From positions 2,606,501-2,670,500 of the forward strand of contig JANFOE010000190.1 of NCBI GenBank assembly GCA_025667525.1: a DNA stretch of 64,000 bases. Direction: 5' to 3'. Origin of the DNA: Glebionis coronaria. Lineage: Eukaryota > Streptophyta > Magnoliopsida > Asterales > Asteraceae. Shown here piece after piece: positions 1 through 10,958 of this stretch. Each line of letters starts with the position of its first letter. The stretch's first letter is position 1. The notes under the pieces were generated by a model. The model did no database searches and was not told the origin of the DNA. It saw only the letters and a program-made list of their open reading frames with translations. A program made the position numbers and the translations under genes.

Positions 1-763
1 TTAACAACACTAGATGACAACTTGACAACTAATACCAAACACTGGTTAACTGAATTTATCAAGTTTTTGTGAATGAAAACCAGGCAATTGATTATGCTGA
101 ACTAAAAGTGATATCTACTCAAGTTTATTAACCAAACTGTAGTGAAATGGAACCAAGTTCAAGCAGTTAAAACAGCTAACACTCAAAATACACAAGTGAT
201 CTAATATGACTGATAAATGGAATCAAAAACAAGTAATAGGCTAGAAACAAGTATCAAACTAACAATAAGCTAATCAAACATCAAAATCAGTTCAAAATCA
301 AGCTAAACACATTTGATCATGTCAGCAAACAAGATTAAGCTAGGAATTGAGCAAGCATAACTATTTAGTGGAACCAAAATTCAGAAACTTGAAAACCTTT
401 TAGCTAAGGCCTCCACTGATGGAGTAGGTAGGCGCTGAGCCTCCTAGATAGTGTTAACCACCACCTTAACACTATTTATCACCTAATCAACCAGCTAACA
501 TCATCATCATCACCATTGTTGAACAATTCTTCTTCAAAATCAACTCAAAATGCTACTGGATGAATAAAACTAGATCAAACAGCTACAAGTCTTCAACACT
601 AGCTAATCATGATCAATAGTGATCACAAATAGCTAATAACAGCACAAGGATAACAGGATTGTAATAGATGAACAGTAGATTGAAGGAGATGAAAGGAGAT
701 TTTATTGATTGAAGGAGAAAATTTGTTACAAAAGTTGTTAAAGTTGTTACATCTAAGATAACT

Positions 764-792
764 AACTCAAGAGCTTGTCAGACTCTTGAGTT
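764..792. repeat. Perfect hairpin, 10-bp arms
   Basis: AACTCAAGAG (764-773) and CTCTTGAGTT (783-792) are exact reverse complements around a 9-nt loop. It would lie in the 5' part of any transcript made from the minus-strand TATA box at 896-903. Confidence 0.75.
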
Positions 793-843
793 TGTTACGC
801 TAACTAACTAGAAGCTAGGATTGAAGGAGACAAAAAGTAGATG

Positions 844-862
844 TGTGTGAAAATTTCACACA
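844..862. repeat. 19-bp near-perfect palindrome
   Basis: TGTGTGAAA and TTTCACACA flank a single central A. It lies about 35 bp downstream (minus strand) of the TATA-like box at 896-903, near where transcription would begin. Confidence 0.7.
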
Positions 863-895
863 TAGACTACTATCACAAATGAGGGATCCTATCTC

Positions 896-903
896 TATTT
901 ATA
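896..903 (-). promoter_or_regulatory. TATA-like box, minus strand
   Basis: The minus strand reads TATAAATA followed by G. A perfect plant TATA box in AT-rich DNA is weak evidence alone; the palindrome and hairpin just downstream add a little. No gene follows within 800 bp on that strand. Confidence 0.35.
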
Positions 904-1812
904 GACAAAATGTTGAGTGTGTTTTGGAGTTGATGACGTGTTCCCACCACTTAATTGCTGCCACGTGTCCTCAAACTGCTAATTTCTCATCCTTGTGTTC
1001 TTCATGAATTGGGGGTTTTTAATCCCTTGAGTTTGAGCTTGATTAGTTGTTACCAATGTGTTCCTCTCTTGAAAACGAGCAGGTTTCATGTAGAAATCAT
1101 CTTCTAAAATTGAGTGTAGCTAGAAATCGTTCCTAGGCTTGTTGGAGAAGAAGGCGCCACGTGTAAGGTTCTGGTTGGGTAAAATATGAGCACACGGATT
1201 TTTATCCGTTTTGGATAAATGGGTTTATTGCGTGTCTTGCTCTGATTGGGTGAAATTAAGATAGTGGGATGTAATGTTGCTTTGCGGCGCATTAATGAAA
1301 TGGGTGACTAGTCAACATTAGCTGGCAATCCATGTGCCATGTTTCTTGAATTTCCATTGGATGAGAGGAAAGTCACACGGATTAAGTTCTTTTTATCTTT
1401 GAAAAATGGCAACTTCAGCCCTTAAACTTAGGCAGATTATCCAAATGAGCTAGGGACTTCATTTCTTTGGCATTTTTTGTCCTTCTACTTGCATTCTTGA
1501 TAAGTTTGACCCTTTGACTTAATTGACTGAAGAGTTGACCATGTTTGACTTTTATTTTGACTTTGGAAAATTTACACTTTGAGTCCTTTAACTTTTGAGT
1601 GTTGTCAAGATAGGTCCCTTATCTTCAAAGTATTGTCATCTTTGATCCTTCTTTGTCTTTTTCATCCAAATAAGCTTGATTTTCTTCTTGTTTGCTTAAA
1701 AATGTATCCTTCTTACCTATTTATACACAAACACAAAACATACCACATAATTCCGCTTTATAGCACAAAAGTTAGGTATTTTCCTTGTGTTTTAGGGTGA
1801 TTTGTTGATTAA

Positions 1813-1838
1813 TTGATATGAGTTTTTTCTCATATCAA
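1813..1838. repeat. Perfect hairpin with T6 loop
   Basis: TTGATATGAG and CTCATATCAA are 10-bp perfect arms around six T residues. Confidence 0.7.
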
Positions 1839-2499
1839 GCATCCATAAATTGGTGAATCACGTGTGTAGGCTGTAATTTGATACATTCATGCTTGTGATG
1901 ATTAAGGATCATTTGTTTGTTTATAAGAATAAGAAGGAGTAAATAATCATTTATAGACTTCCCTGAATTGGCCGAGCAATGAAAACTACCTTGAATATTT
2001 AACATGTGATTAAAGGCTTAATCCTTTACATTATTTGACCGTGTGATTAATAGATAATGAAATCTATATTGACTCTTCAAAGATTAGAGCCATTAAGGAT
2101 TTGGGTTATACCAAAAAGAAAGTGCAAATATATTTTGACAAATGTTTTATCCAAGGAATTTTTAAGGGATTATTCCCTCACAATCAAATTATTTAACTAA
2201 ACTCCTTTAGGGGTAAATGTTTGTGTATACCTCAAGACAACCTAAGAGGGATTGAGGAAACCATTTAAACCATGACTTGGAATTTGAAACCACAATTTTT
2301 GCTTTTCAAACTAAGAAAATTTTGACCAAAGTATAAACAAAGATTTTTCAAACATTACGGATCTTATTAATTATTTTCGATAAATCAACAAAAATCGTGT
2401 TAACTAAATTCAAATTCATTTTGAACATTTTTCTATAATTCGATGAACTAAGAAAATTAAAAACTTTTTACGTTTACGTTTCATAAAATTAAATATTTA

Positions 2500-4110
2500 C
2501 TATTTAATTACTTGTAATATTTATCGACGCATTAAACGTCAGATTGAGTGAAACTAATAAAGATAATAGTTGAGACAAAACTAAAACTTAGAAAATATGA
2601 AGAAAGAATTTCTAAGTGAATTGTGGTCATGATAATTACTTCATCAGGAAAGGTGAATGTAGATACTGACACATTATGTAGAAAGGATAAAGAATCAATT
2701 AGGATGTGTTTCTTAATAATGACTGTGCAAAATAAATTGCCGAGCAATTTAAAATATAGCTGATGCTTGTAAAAAGGATAATATAGATAATAAGAGGGGT
2801 TCGCGGCTAATGTGAACAATTAGAATTAAGAAGCCGATGGCGTTAAATGTTTTAATGGCCACTTGTGGTTGCCTAAATATGGAAATTTGTGAGATTTAGT
2901 CATGTTGGAACCTCGTAACTTTAATTATTCTATTCATGAGATTTCTTATTAAATGTATCTTTATCTGAAGAAGTTGTACTGATGGCAAATTATGAAGGCA
3001 GACATCGCCTCATACATACTAAACGTCTAACTATTGCCAAAGTCATCATCTGAATTTGATTCGATTTGGGTCATCGTCGACAGACTGACCAAATCTGCTA
3101 ATATCATTCCTGTTAATGATAGATTCTCGATGAAGAAATTGACTCTTTTGTATTTAAAGGAGTTGTGTAAACATAGTGTGCCTGCATCGATCATCTCTAT
3201 CAAGATCCTCGCTTCGCATCGAATTTCTAGAGATTTGCTCAGAAGTCATTGGGAACGAACCATGATGAGAGTACTGTTTACCACCCCAATCGAAGGGACG
3301 AGGTAAAGTAGCGATAAAAAACACTAGAAGTGTTGTTTTATGCTTGAATATTTGACCTTTAGTAATGAACCGTATAATCGTTTTTCCTTTGGAGAGATTA
3401 TCATTGATAATTATCGTATTAGGATCGAGATCGAATCTTGTAAGGATCTATATAAAGAGCATCTGTAGGCAGGAGTTGGGATGAAGACATCCGACATACA
3501 ACCATTGTGAGTTGGACATGTCTTTTAGTTTTAAGGTTGCCTATGATCACAAACCTAACCTTACAAAATGCCCGACCCGCGAGACCTGAAATGATTGTTT
3601 AAATTAGGATCTGATTATTAACTGCCGATAGTGGGCAAGAGGTTATGTGAATATGAAGTGTAGATATTGAAGTGCAGGATGGGTAGCGAAGTTATGCCAA
3701 AAATTTTCACCTTGGAAAAATGAATTGATGATCTGAATGATCATGGGAAATAAGTCCCTATTGTATGGGACCATTGAGATGATGTAATAACTTGGTTTGA
3801 AAGGCATATAAGCTGGATCTACCCTAGGACTTCAAGGGCTGCGTGAATTATGTTTCGTATATCGAACTTGATAAGACACCTATCAAGTGAGAATCTGATT
3901 ACTTCTTGATGAAGTTTAGATCGACTAAAAGTTGCATTCATCAAAACCCGTGAACATCATGGATAGAGAAAGTAAGTCAACATTAAGCCTGATCATATTC
4001 CCGTAGTTATGTTTGATGAAACTCGCGTATTGTAATGAATTACACTTGTGAGAAAAGACCGAATGTGGAGGAAATACCCACATGGCTTTAACTCTATAAG
4101 AAGCGAGTAG
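2500..4110 (+). pseudogene. Decayed gypsy (chromovirus-like) pol 3' end, element I
   Basis: Conceptual translation in shifting frames reads from the end of RNase H into integrase. Around 2640-2690 there is an RNase H-terminal motif of the type GKVN..ADTL.RKD. At 2840-3030 lie remains of the integrase zinc-binding region, including YSIHE and MKADIA. At 3034-3306 an open frame carries the integrase core start (FDSIWVIVDRLTKSA), followed by NDRFSMKKLT and SIIS. Fragments of the integrase C-terminal region, ending in KDRMWRKYPH, continue to about 4110. Many stops and frameshifts make it non-functional. It leads directly into a hairpin, a polypurine tract and an LTR start at 4160, the normal 3' order of such an element. 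The clade call (chromovirus rather than another gypsy group) rests on the LTR start and the order, and is an inference. Confidence 0.8.
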
Positions 4111-4121
4111 TAAGATAAATT

Positions 4122-4141
4122 GATCTTTGGGGACAAAGATC
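4122..4141 (+). repeat. Hairpin upstream of polypurine tract, element I
   Basis: GATCTTTG (4122-4129) and CAAAGATC (4134-4141) pair perfectly around loop GGGA. The LTR starts 18 nt further on. Elements H and J have the same layout with different stems. Confidence 0.75.
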
Positions 4142-4143
4142 CT

Positions 4144-4159
4144 GTTTAGGGGTAAATGC
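4144..4159 (+). promoter_or_regulatory. Polypurine tract, element I
   Basis: The purine-rich run TTTAGGGGTAAATG lies directly before the LTR start TGTGACAATCC at 4160. In LTR elements this site primes plus-strand DNA synthesis. The pyrimidines in it suggest decay. Confidence 0.55.
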
Positions 4160-4751
4160 TGTGACAATCCGTCAATTTATGGTTGATATTTTATTCTCAA
4201 GTATTATTTAAAAATATTATTTTAATGTTATATTATGAACTCACTCATTTTTGGGAAGAAATTTGGGTTTACATCTTGAAGTAGCATCGACTACGTTTAA
4301 ACCGGAGAATTCCACGTTACGTGCTTACGTTTACCTACACCGTTTTGGTGACAGTCCGACACTTCAGGAAATAAATTTATCCGTGAATATTATTTTGGAA
4401 TTTTAAATTTGTGTAGGATCATAAACTCACAAATTTACGAGAAGAGATTAGGACTTACGAGCATAATTTAACGTCCTTTACGACTAAACCGGAAACCTTA
4501 GGATTACGTATTTACGTTTTTGAACTCCGTTTTTGATGAGACAATTTTTATTAGATTCGTTTTGTGTCGTTGATTCATAATTTATAAAAACGTTTTTCGT
4601 AAAATGACCCGAGGGCACGCAAATCAAGGAAACTAGAATCGAGGAGTACCCGTAATTAGATAAGGATGAGACAAGAATAAACTTACCCAACCCCCACATG
4701 GGACGGCCAAGTATAAGCCACAACACACCTCATGTGTCAACTTAATAAGCT

Positions 4752-4775
4752 AACTAAGGACACTTGTCCTTAGTT
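4752..4775. repeat. 24-bp palindrome in LTR I
   Basis: AACTAAGGACA and TGTCCTTAGTT are perfect 11-bp arms separated by CT. It lies about 590 bp into the LTR. Confidence 0.8.
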
Positions 4776-6101
4776 TGCTCCAAAACTACTTAAGGCATAA
4801 AACAAGCTAACTACAAACCACCATCTTCGATTGCAACATGCAAACCACACATGACTCTCTCCCTCACTCCTCCTTGTGCCATCCACTATGCTACCACAAC
4901 ACCACCACCATAAAAAATCTAGCCATAACCCAAGGCTAAAATCAACATATGTTGAAGCCTAGTTGAAGTTATGAAGATTGGAGGTGATTTTAACCACTAG
5001 CAAGGAGTTTCCATGGAGTTCCTAGACTGATTTTCATGAAGATATTCATCCATTTAAAGGACCCAAGATGTTCATTTGCCAAGTTGAAGGTTTGGTGACA
5101 AGGAACTAAGCCTTGTTCATCAAAATCCCATCTTTTCATCACATTCGTGGTATAAAGATTATTTCTTCCTATCATCTTGTTATTTTGAATATGTAATCTT
5201 GTATTTTCTTCATTTATGTATATGTATATGATGATGAATTATGATCAAAATATTATGTGGGGATCATGTGTTGATAAACTTGGTTAAAAAGATTGAAAAC
5301 TACATAAAAATGTTAAAATCATGCTTAAAATAGTAGGCTATATAAAACAGTAAAGAACCTTATGATAAACTGTTAAAATGGCTTTGATAAATTAATATAC
5401 AGTAAGCTATGAGAATTTTACATATGTGAGAGTTGGCCACTCAATGGAATCCATAAAATGAGTGAGATATGATCAAAACAATATTGAAGTCCAAATCTGT
5501 ATAGTCTGTTTTGGACGAACTGTTAGAGACATTTAAAAGCTGATTGAGTAGTAGCTAAAGCTGAGCTAATTGTAGCACATATCATGTTCTTTGTGGTGTC
5601 CAAAAATGAGCTTCTATCTCCTTGTAGAACTCAAGATATGGTAAAAATGGTGAAAGTGAAAATCATAATCAGATTTGTAAAATAAATGTATATATTATAA
5701 AATTAGTAATCAAGTAAATATAATATAAAATGTATACCTAAAACCCACTAACTTATATATTACATATAAATAAGTATGTACTTTAATAAATAAAAGGGAT
5801 ATTTTATAAAAATGACAATTTGATAAGTTTGATAAGTTATAAAATTATAAACATAAGTTTTACGTCATTTCGGCTAAAACTGAAAGATTAACGTTTTCGT
5901 CAATTAAAACTTAAACGGTCGGACCCGTCTAATGTAAAATTTTTATAACTCATATACTGATGTATAAGTATATTTGACAAGTAAAAACTGATAAAACCCG
6001 AGCTTTATGACTTATGAACATTAACGAGCCAAATTAGCCTTATTGGACAATTAACCCAACAAGTTTGGCTAAACACTAATGAACTTACTCATTGGGCTTA
6101 A

Positions 6102-6106
6102 CCCAC
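6102..6106. repeat. Target-site duplication of element A, left copy
   Basis: CCCAC here is repeated exactly at 17077-17081, right after the second LTR of element A. A 5-bp duplication is usual for LTR retrotransposon integration, and it fixes both ends of A. Confidence 0.9.
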
Positions 6107-6108
6107 TA

Positions 6109-6128
6109 ATAAGTGTGAAAACACTTAT
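6109..6128 (+). repeat. LTR-start hairpin, element A
   Basis: ATAAGTGT (6109-6116) and ACACTTAT (6121-6128) pair perfectly around GAAA. The copy in the 3' LTR is 15497-15516. The loop fits the GNRA tetraloop class if the RNA folds. Confidence 0.75.
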
Positions 6129-6538
6129 CCTTTTACCACTTATTTCCAATAATAACAAGGCCAAGACGTATATTTTATGTCGTAAAAGTCGGAATTATGC
6201 GTGGTTTGTGTTTTTATTGTGTTTCAGGATAAAAATATGAAAAAGGAAGAAAACACGGGCTATCACGGGCTTTTATCGAAGAAAATGAGAAAAGACGAAG
6301 TCAAAAGACCAAGAGTGCAAAAGATTTGAAGTCAATGGGCCTAATTGAAGATTTATCGAAGAAAAGGACCAAAGACGGAAGATTTATATATGTCGAAAAA
6401 CTCAAGTCTATTAAATGAAGAAATTAAAAGACGAGTTGAATTTATTCATCGACAAATCCCGAATCAAAGTCGAGAATTAAAGAGACGAGAAGACAAAAAG
6501 AATGGAGAAAAGCTCACTCACCAAACCTTCACCACGCA

Positions 6539-6546
6539 TATAAATA
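6539..6546 (+). promoter_or_regulatory. TATA box of element A
   Basis: TATAAATA followed by GCC. The 3' LTR has TGTAAATA at the matching place (15938-15945), so the second promoter is mutated. Element B has an intact TATAAATA at the equivalent position in both LTRs. Confidence 0.65.
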
Positions 6547-6986
6547 GCCTCCACCCTTCAATTTTTTAGACAAGTTTTTAGTTTTATTTTTCTTTCTTTG
6601 TTCTTGGTTCGTAGAGACCAACACCATTAGGGTATTTGGCATTTTTCTTCATCCTTTGATCCATGTTGATTTAAGTCCAATCTCTACTTTTAAATGTTTT
6701 AATCTTAATCCTTAATATAAGCTTTCCTTTAATCCTGTTCTTCTTTTCTTTTTGATTCTAAGTTTTTATGTTTTGATTTGGTTGATTTTGGTTTCCTAAA
6801 ATCAAGTGGGTTTTGATTTATTTGGTTTTTATTGTTAGTTTTATTGATTTGGTTTGATGGTTTATTATTAGTAGATGATTAGTGGTTAGTTTGGTTGAAT
6901 CTTTAGATTTAACTTGGTTGATTTTAGTTTAATTTCGTGGTTTTGGTTTTCCCCTGTTCTTCGCCTTTCTTGTTTTCCCAGTTTTT

Positions 6987-7403
6987 CCCGAACCAACCAA
7001 ATATTCTGAACGAAGAAATTTATTCCGAATGAGCATAATTTTACCGAGCAAGTGATTTTACCGAACCAACTTCATTTTCCTGAACCAAGCTTTATTTTAC
7101 CGAACAAGTCATTTATTCCGAACGAGTCAATTTTACCGAACCAACTTAATTTTCCGAACGAGTCCAAGTTTCCCGAACCAATTAATTATTCCGAACGAAG
7201 CATTTTTTCGAACAAAGCAATTTTCCCGAGTCAGCTATTTGTTCCGAACCAGTCATATTTTTTCGAACGAGTTGTATTATTCCGAACCAGTCATATTATT
7301 CCGAACCAAGTTGTTTTACCGAACGAAGGTAAATTTTACCGAACCAAGCTAATTATTAAGAACCAAGCCTTTTTCCCGAACGAAGGCATTATTCCGAATG
7401 AGT
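6987..7403 (+). repeat. Degenerate ~18-bp tandem array in LTR leader
   Basis: Repeats of the core CCGAACCAA or CCGAACGAG with T/A-rich spacers recur about every 18 bp, with some 17-21-bp units, for about 417 bp. The same array is at 16385-16820 in the 3' LTR. The array is free of stops in one frame (7052-7405), giving a 117-residue repetitive reading frame rich in PNQ, PNES and FPEP; I take that as a by-product of the repeat. A related array with TTCCGGATCAAG units lies in the element B LTRs. Confidence 0.8.
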
Positions 7404-7661
7404 AATTTTTACTTTGATTTCTAATTTTTATTTTTCCGAAAAATAGCACGTTTCCCAAGTAGTTTTTCTAGTAATTTTAGTTTAATTTTTAAAGTTTTTA
7501 TTTTACTCAACGACATTTTCATATTTACTTTTTAAAATAGATAACCAAACCATTTAAATTTCCACCAAGAACGACTGAGTCGCACTGTTAACCAATAATC
7601 AATTCGAAAAGATCGGAACAACGAAATTATTTCATACTTGGCTAAAAACCTAGTTATTAAA

Positions 7662-7676
7662 TGGCGCCGCTGCCGG
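7662..7676 (+). other. Primer-binding site, element A
   Basis: TGGCGCCGCTGCCGG begins 2 nt after the LTR end. This resembles the primer sites of Athila-type elements, which are usually assigned to tRNA-Asp; I did not check it against a tRNA sequence from this organism. Confidence 0.8.
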
Positions 7677-7845
7677 CTGTTTTCGTTAATATTAACGGTT
7701 TTAAGTGAGAGACGCGTTTGATTTTGGGATCCGTTCATTTTTTAACGTTATTTTTCTTGCTTTTAAATTTTCAAAAATCCTAAAAAAATATAAAATTTTC
7801 AAAAAATACAAAAAAAATAGAAAAACATAAAAAACCAAAAATATT

Positions 7846-7880
7846 TCTTGTCTATTTTTCTCTTCCTTTTGTAGGTGTGT
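7846..7880 (+). promoter_or_regulatory. Splice-acceptor-like tract before gag, element A
   Basis: A pyrimidine-rich run ends in TTTTGTAG (AG at 7873-7874), 6 nt before the expected gag ATG at 7881. Element B has the same arrangement. The sequence between primer site and tract is very AT-rich, as plant introns are. No donor was identified. Confidence 0.4.
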
Positions 7881-8151
7881 ATGCGTACTCCGTAAGAAGA
7901 AAGCAGCTCAAGCCGAAGTCATTACTCCACCTATTGTCACCATGGACAATCAACCAATGATCGAGCTTTTGCAATCGCACGTAGAGGGCAACACTGATGC
8001 TATTGTCATACCCGAGATTGGAGCCAACAATTTTGAACTCAAATCCGGCTTCATTCAAATGGTCTCTGCTCAACCTTTCTTGGGGCGTTCGCTTGATGAT
8101 CCTCATGACCATATAAAAAGGTTTCTTCAACTTACTAATACGGTTAAGTAA
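7881..8151 (+). pseudogene. gag N-terminus, element A (broken)
   Basis: The ATG at 7881, placed like the gag start of element B, is followed by a stop at codon 5 and then a frame change. The gag sequence is readable from about 7942 (MDNQPMIELLQ). The frame carries the start of the retrotransposon gag domain, and an in-frame TAA at 8149-8151 ends it; the same frame continues beyond. Gag would form the particle that packages element RNA. At least two lesions lie in this first stretch. Confidence 0.85.
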
Positions 8152-8709
8152 AATGGGGTTTCACAAGAAGTGATTCGCTTGCAACTTTTTCCTTTCTCCT
8201 TAGAGGGACAAGCCCGAAATTGTCTTGATAAGGAACCGCCACAAAGTATTCTTACGTGGACGGATTTAGAGACTAAATTCATCAACTACTTGTTCCCACC
8301 CTCACGTACTACTGCTTTGCGGAATGAAATCATTACATTTGAACAAAATTACGCTGAGACATTTAGTGAATCTTGGGACCGTTTTAAGGAAATTTTAAGA
8401 AAGTATCCACAACATGGTTTCACAAAAGTACATCAAATTAATACTTTTTACAATGGGTTAAGCATGAATGACCAAGATTCACTAAATAGTGTCGTGGGGG
8501 GTAATATTTTGGTTAAGTCTTCTAATGTCGCTTGGGATATTATTGAAAATAAGTCTAGAGTGCAAACCAAGAGTGTTCGGACTAATGTGGCTAGTGCTAG
8601 CACTAGTGAGAGCGACAAGAGAATTGATAAGCTTACGTCGCTTGTTGAATCACTTGCTCTCCAAACCGCTAACAACACCAAACTATCAATGCACAAGTTA
8701 ATGCTATGA
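8152..8709 (+). pseudogene. gag core domain, element A
   Basis: Continues in frame after the stop at 8149. It shows the retrotransposon gag core: LQLFPFSLEGQAR, then LTWTDLETKFINYLFPP, then RFKEILRKYPQHG and FYNGL. The homologous parts of elements B and C align along its whole length. It ends at a frameshift near 8690-8706, after which the zinc-knuckle part is read in a different frame. Confidence 0.88.
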
Positions 8710-10958
8710 GTCAGTCATGTGAAATATGCGGGGGATCTCATTCATACACCGATTGTCCTTCGACTCATGACAATCCGGAAAATGTGTATTCTGCCAACGA
8801 TAACTTTTCTACAGGAGGCTATCAAGCACGTCCTCAAGTTGACCACAATTTGCTCAGTTATCGTTCAAACAACTTTCTTTCACCACCCAGTTTTCCACCT
8901 CAAAACCCAAACAATCTCAATCGCAACAATCAAAATCAACCTCGATCTCCAAATCAATATCAAACCCAAAGAAACTCATATCCACCTCAAAGAAACAATC
9001 AAGTTCACCAACCACCCGCTTATCAACCATTGGCCTACCATGCTCTTCCTCCCACCCAACCCACCACATTTAATCAAGAGGTTGACACTTACATGAGGAC
9101 TAATGATGTGATAGTGCAACATCTTCAGCGGGAAATGATCAACTTGAAAGCAGATATGGTGAAACAAGGGAATGATCTTCGAGCCGATATGCGAAACTCT
9201 TTGGCAAGTCAAACGAATGACTTAGGGAACATGATGGCTAGTTTCTTCCCAAGTAATCAAGCCTCTGGTTCGGGTTCTCTTCCGAGTAACACCGTTGCTA
9301 ATCCAAGAGGGGAGATGAAAGCAATCACCACTCGCAGTGGAAAAGGTTTAAAGGAACCCGAGCTTCCTACACCTACACCGGTGCTTGTGACAAAGGAAAA
9401 CGAGTCCCGTTCTCCAATTCCTCCACCTTCTACTTCTCCAATTCCCCCAACTTCTACTTCTCCAATTCCTCCATCTTCTACTTCCACCCCTCCACCACCC
9501 AAGGATGTGAGTGAGAATTCTATTCCAAAGCCTTCATCTCAACCCAATATACCTTATCCCTCAAGGTTGAGGAAAGAGAAATTGAAGAACAAGGATGATA
9601 CTCAGGTTTCTAACTTTCTTAAAATGTTTAAACAACTGAATTTCAATATCTCCTTTGCTGAGGCTCTCGCTCACATGCCAAAATATGCTAAAATGTTTGA
9701 AGATCTTCTCAGTGATAAGGAGAAACTTCTTGACATCGCTCAGACCCAACTTAATGAGAATTGCTCTGCAGTGCTCTTAAGGAAATTACCCACCAAACTT
9801 GGTGATCCAAGTCGTTTTCTCATTCCTTGCAACTTCCTCGGGGTAGAGAATTGTATGGCCCTAGCCGATCTAGGTGCTAGTATAAACTTAATGTCATTAA
9901 GTGTTTGGAAACAATTATCTCTACCCGAGCTAGTCCCCACACGAATGACTTTGGAATTAGCTAACCGTACGATTTCTTATCCGGTGGGGATAGCCGAAGA
10001 TGTCTTCGTCGGTGTCGACAAATTCACCTTTCCGACGGATTTTGTTGTTGTTGACTACGAGATGGACCCCCGCGTTCCATTAATCGTTGGACGTCCATTC
10101 TTGAGGACCGGTCGCACTCTCATTGATGTAGCCGCTAGCGAATTAATCATGAGAGTTGGTGACGATAAAATCGTCTTCAACATGGGTAAACTTTCTAAGC
10201 AACCTTCTGACAACGAGAGTGTTAATTTCATTGACGTTCTTGATGAGGCTTGTGAAGAACATTTCAAAGACGCTTGTAAAAGTGGCTCTTCTTCTCTACC
10301 CATTGTTGAGACCGTTGCCTCTATTGCTCCATCACTAACTCCATTTGGAGAAAGTTATCTCCTTTTGAAAAAAATTGAAGCAACTTTGGGAGATGTGGAC
10401 TTGCAATATGACGATTCTCCCTCCAATTGGGATGAAGACACTCGTACCATTAATAAAATTCTCAATGAGGACCATATTTCTCCACCATCTCCTAAGGATA
10501 TCTCTATCGATGATCCGAATTTGATTACGCCTGCCATCGAAAATCCTCCGGATTTAGAGCTTAAGGATCTACCGTCTCATCTTGAATATGTGTTCCTTGA
10601 AGACAATAAGAAGTTACCCGTCATCATCGCAAAGGATTTGAAAGAAGACGAAAATTCCCGACTTATCGCCGTGCTAAAGAATCATAAGAAAGCGATTGCT
10701 TGGAAAATCTCTGATATTCGTGTAATTGATCCTCACTTTTGTACACATAAAATTCTCATGGAGTACGACTTTAAACCCACTATTCAAAGCCAAAGAAGGG
10801 TGAATCCCAAGATCCATGACGGTATCAAAAAAGAGGTTATCAAACTTCTTGATGCGAGAATGATCTACCCTATCTCGGATTCACCATGGGTTAGTCCCGT
10901 CCATTGTGTGCCTAAGAAAGGCGGAATCACCGTTGTGCCCAATGAAAACAACGAGTAG
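8706..10958 (+). pseudogene. gag C-terminus, protease and RT start, element A
   Basis: A 750-residue open frame. Near its start is a zinc knuckle CEICGGSHSYTDC (spacing C-X2-C-X3-H-X4-C, one residue shorter than the usual CCHC knuckle; elements B and C share this). A Q/N/P-rich linker and a proline-rich stretch follow. The aspartic protease has ADLGAS at its active site, with Leu where most proteases have Thr or Ser, as in B and C. The end holds the start of RT (QRRVNPKIHDGIKKEV, YPISDSPWVSPVHCVPKKGG). It is closed by TAG at 10956-10958, where element C reads through in frame. Confidence 0.9.

Larger units (their letters stand above)
1..2450. other. Unassigned AT-rich DNA, no gene seen
   Basis: No ORF here looks like a known protein; the short open frames at 1104-1292 (-) and 1579-1800 (+) are low-complexity. 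The stretch holds perfect hairpins (764-792, 844-862, 1813-1838) and a minus-strand TATA-like box (896-903). The arrangement on the minus strand (TATA box, then a transcribed-looking CT-rich stretch) resembles an LTR promoter, but no LTR ends or primer site were found, so I leave it unassigned. Confidence 0.5.
4160..6106 (+). mobile_element. 3' LTR of element I, first part
   Basis: Starts TGTGACAATCC after the polypurine tract. It has no ORF of interest. It is interrupted at 6106 by element A and resumes at 17082; the target duplication CCCAC (6102-6106 and 17077-17081) proves the interruption. It contains a 24-bp palindrome at 4752-4775. LTR G at 46985 starts similarly (TGTGACAACCC) and shares other boxes, so the two are related. 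Confidence 0.75.
6107..7659 (+). mobile_element. 5' LTR of element A
   Basis: Runs from TAATAAGTGTG to CTAGTTATTA, 1553 bp. It contains the start hairpin (6109-6128), a TATA box (6539-6546) and a degenerate ~18-bp repeat array (6987-7403). If transcription starts near 6570, about 1.1 kb of LTR is transcribed leader before the primer site. Confidence 0.9.

Noticed and set aside
7052..7405. 117-residue open frame with PNQ/PNES repeats as a gene
   Set aside because: It lies wholly in an LTR repeat array whose units lack stops in this frame; no protein family fits.
9257..9502. Gly/Val-rich minus-strand frame
   Set aside because: Antisense shadow of the proline-rich gag linker.
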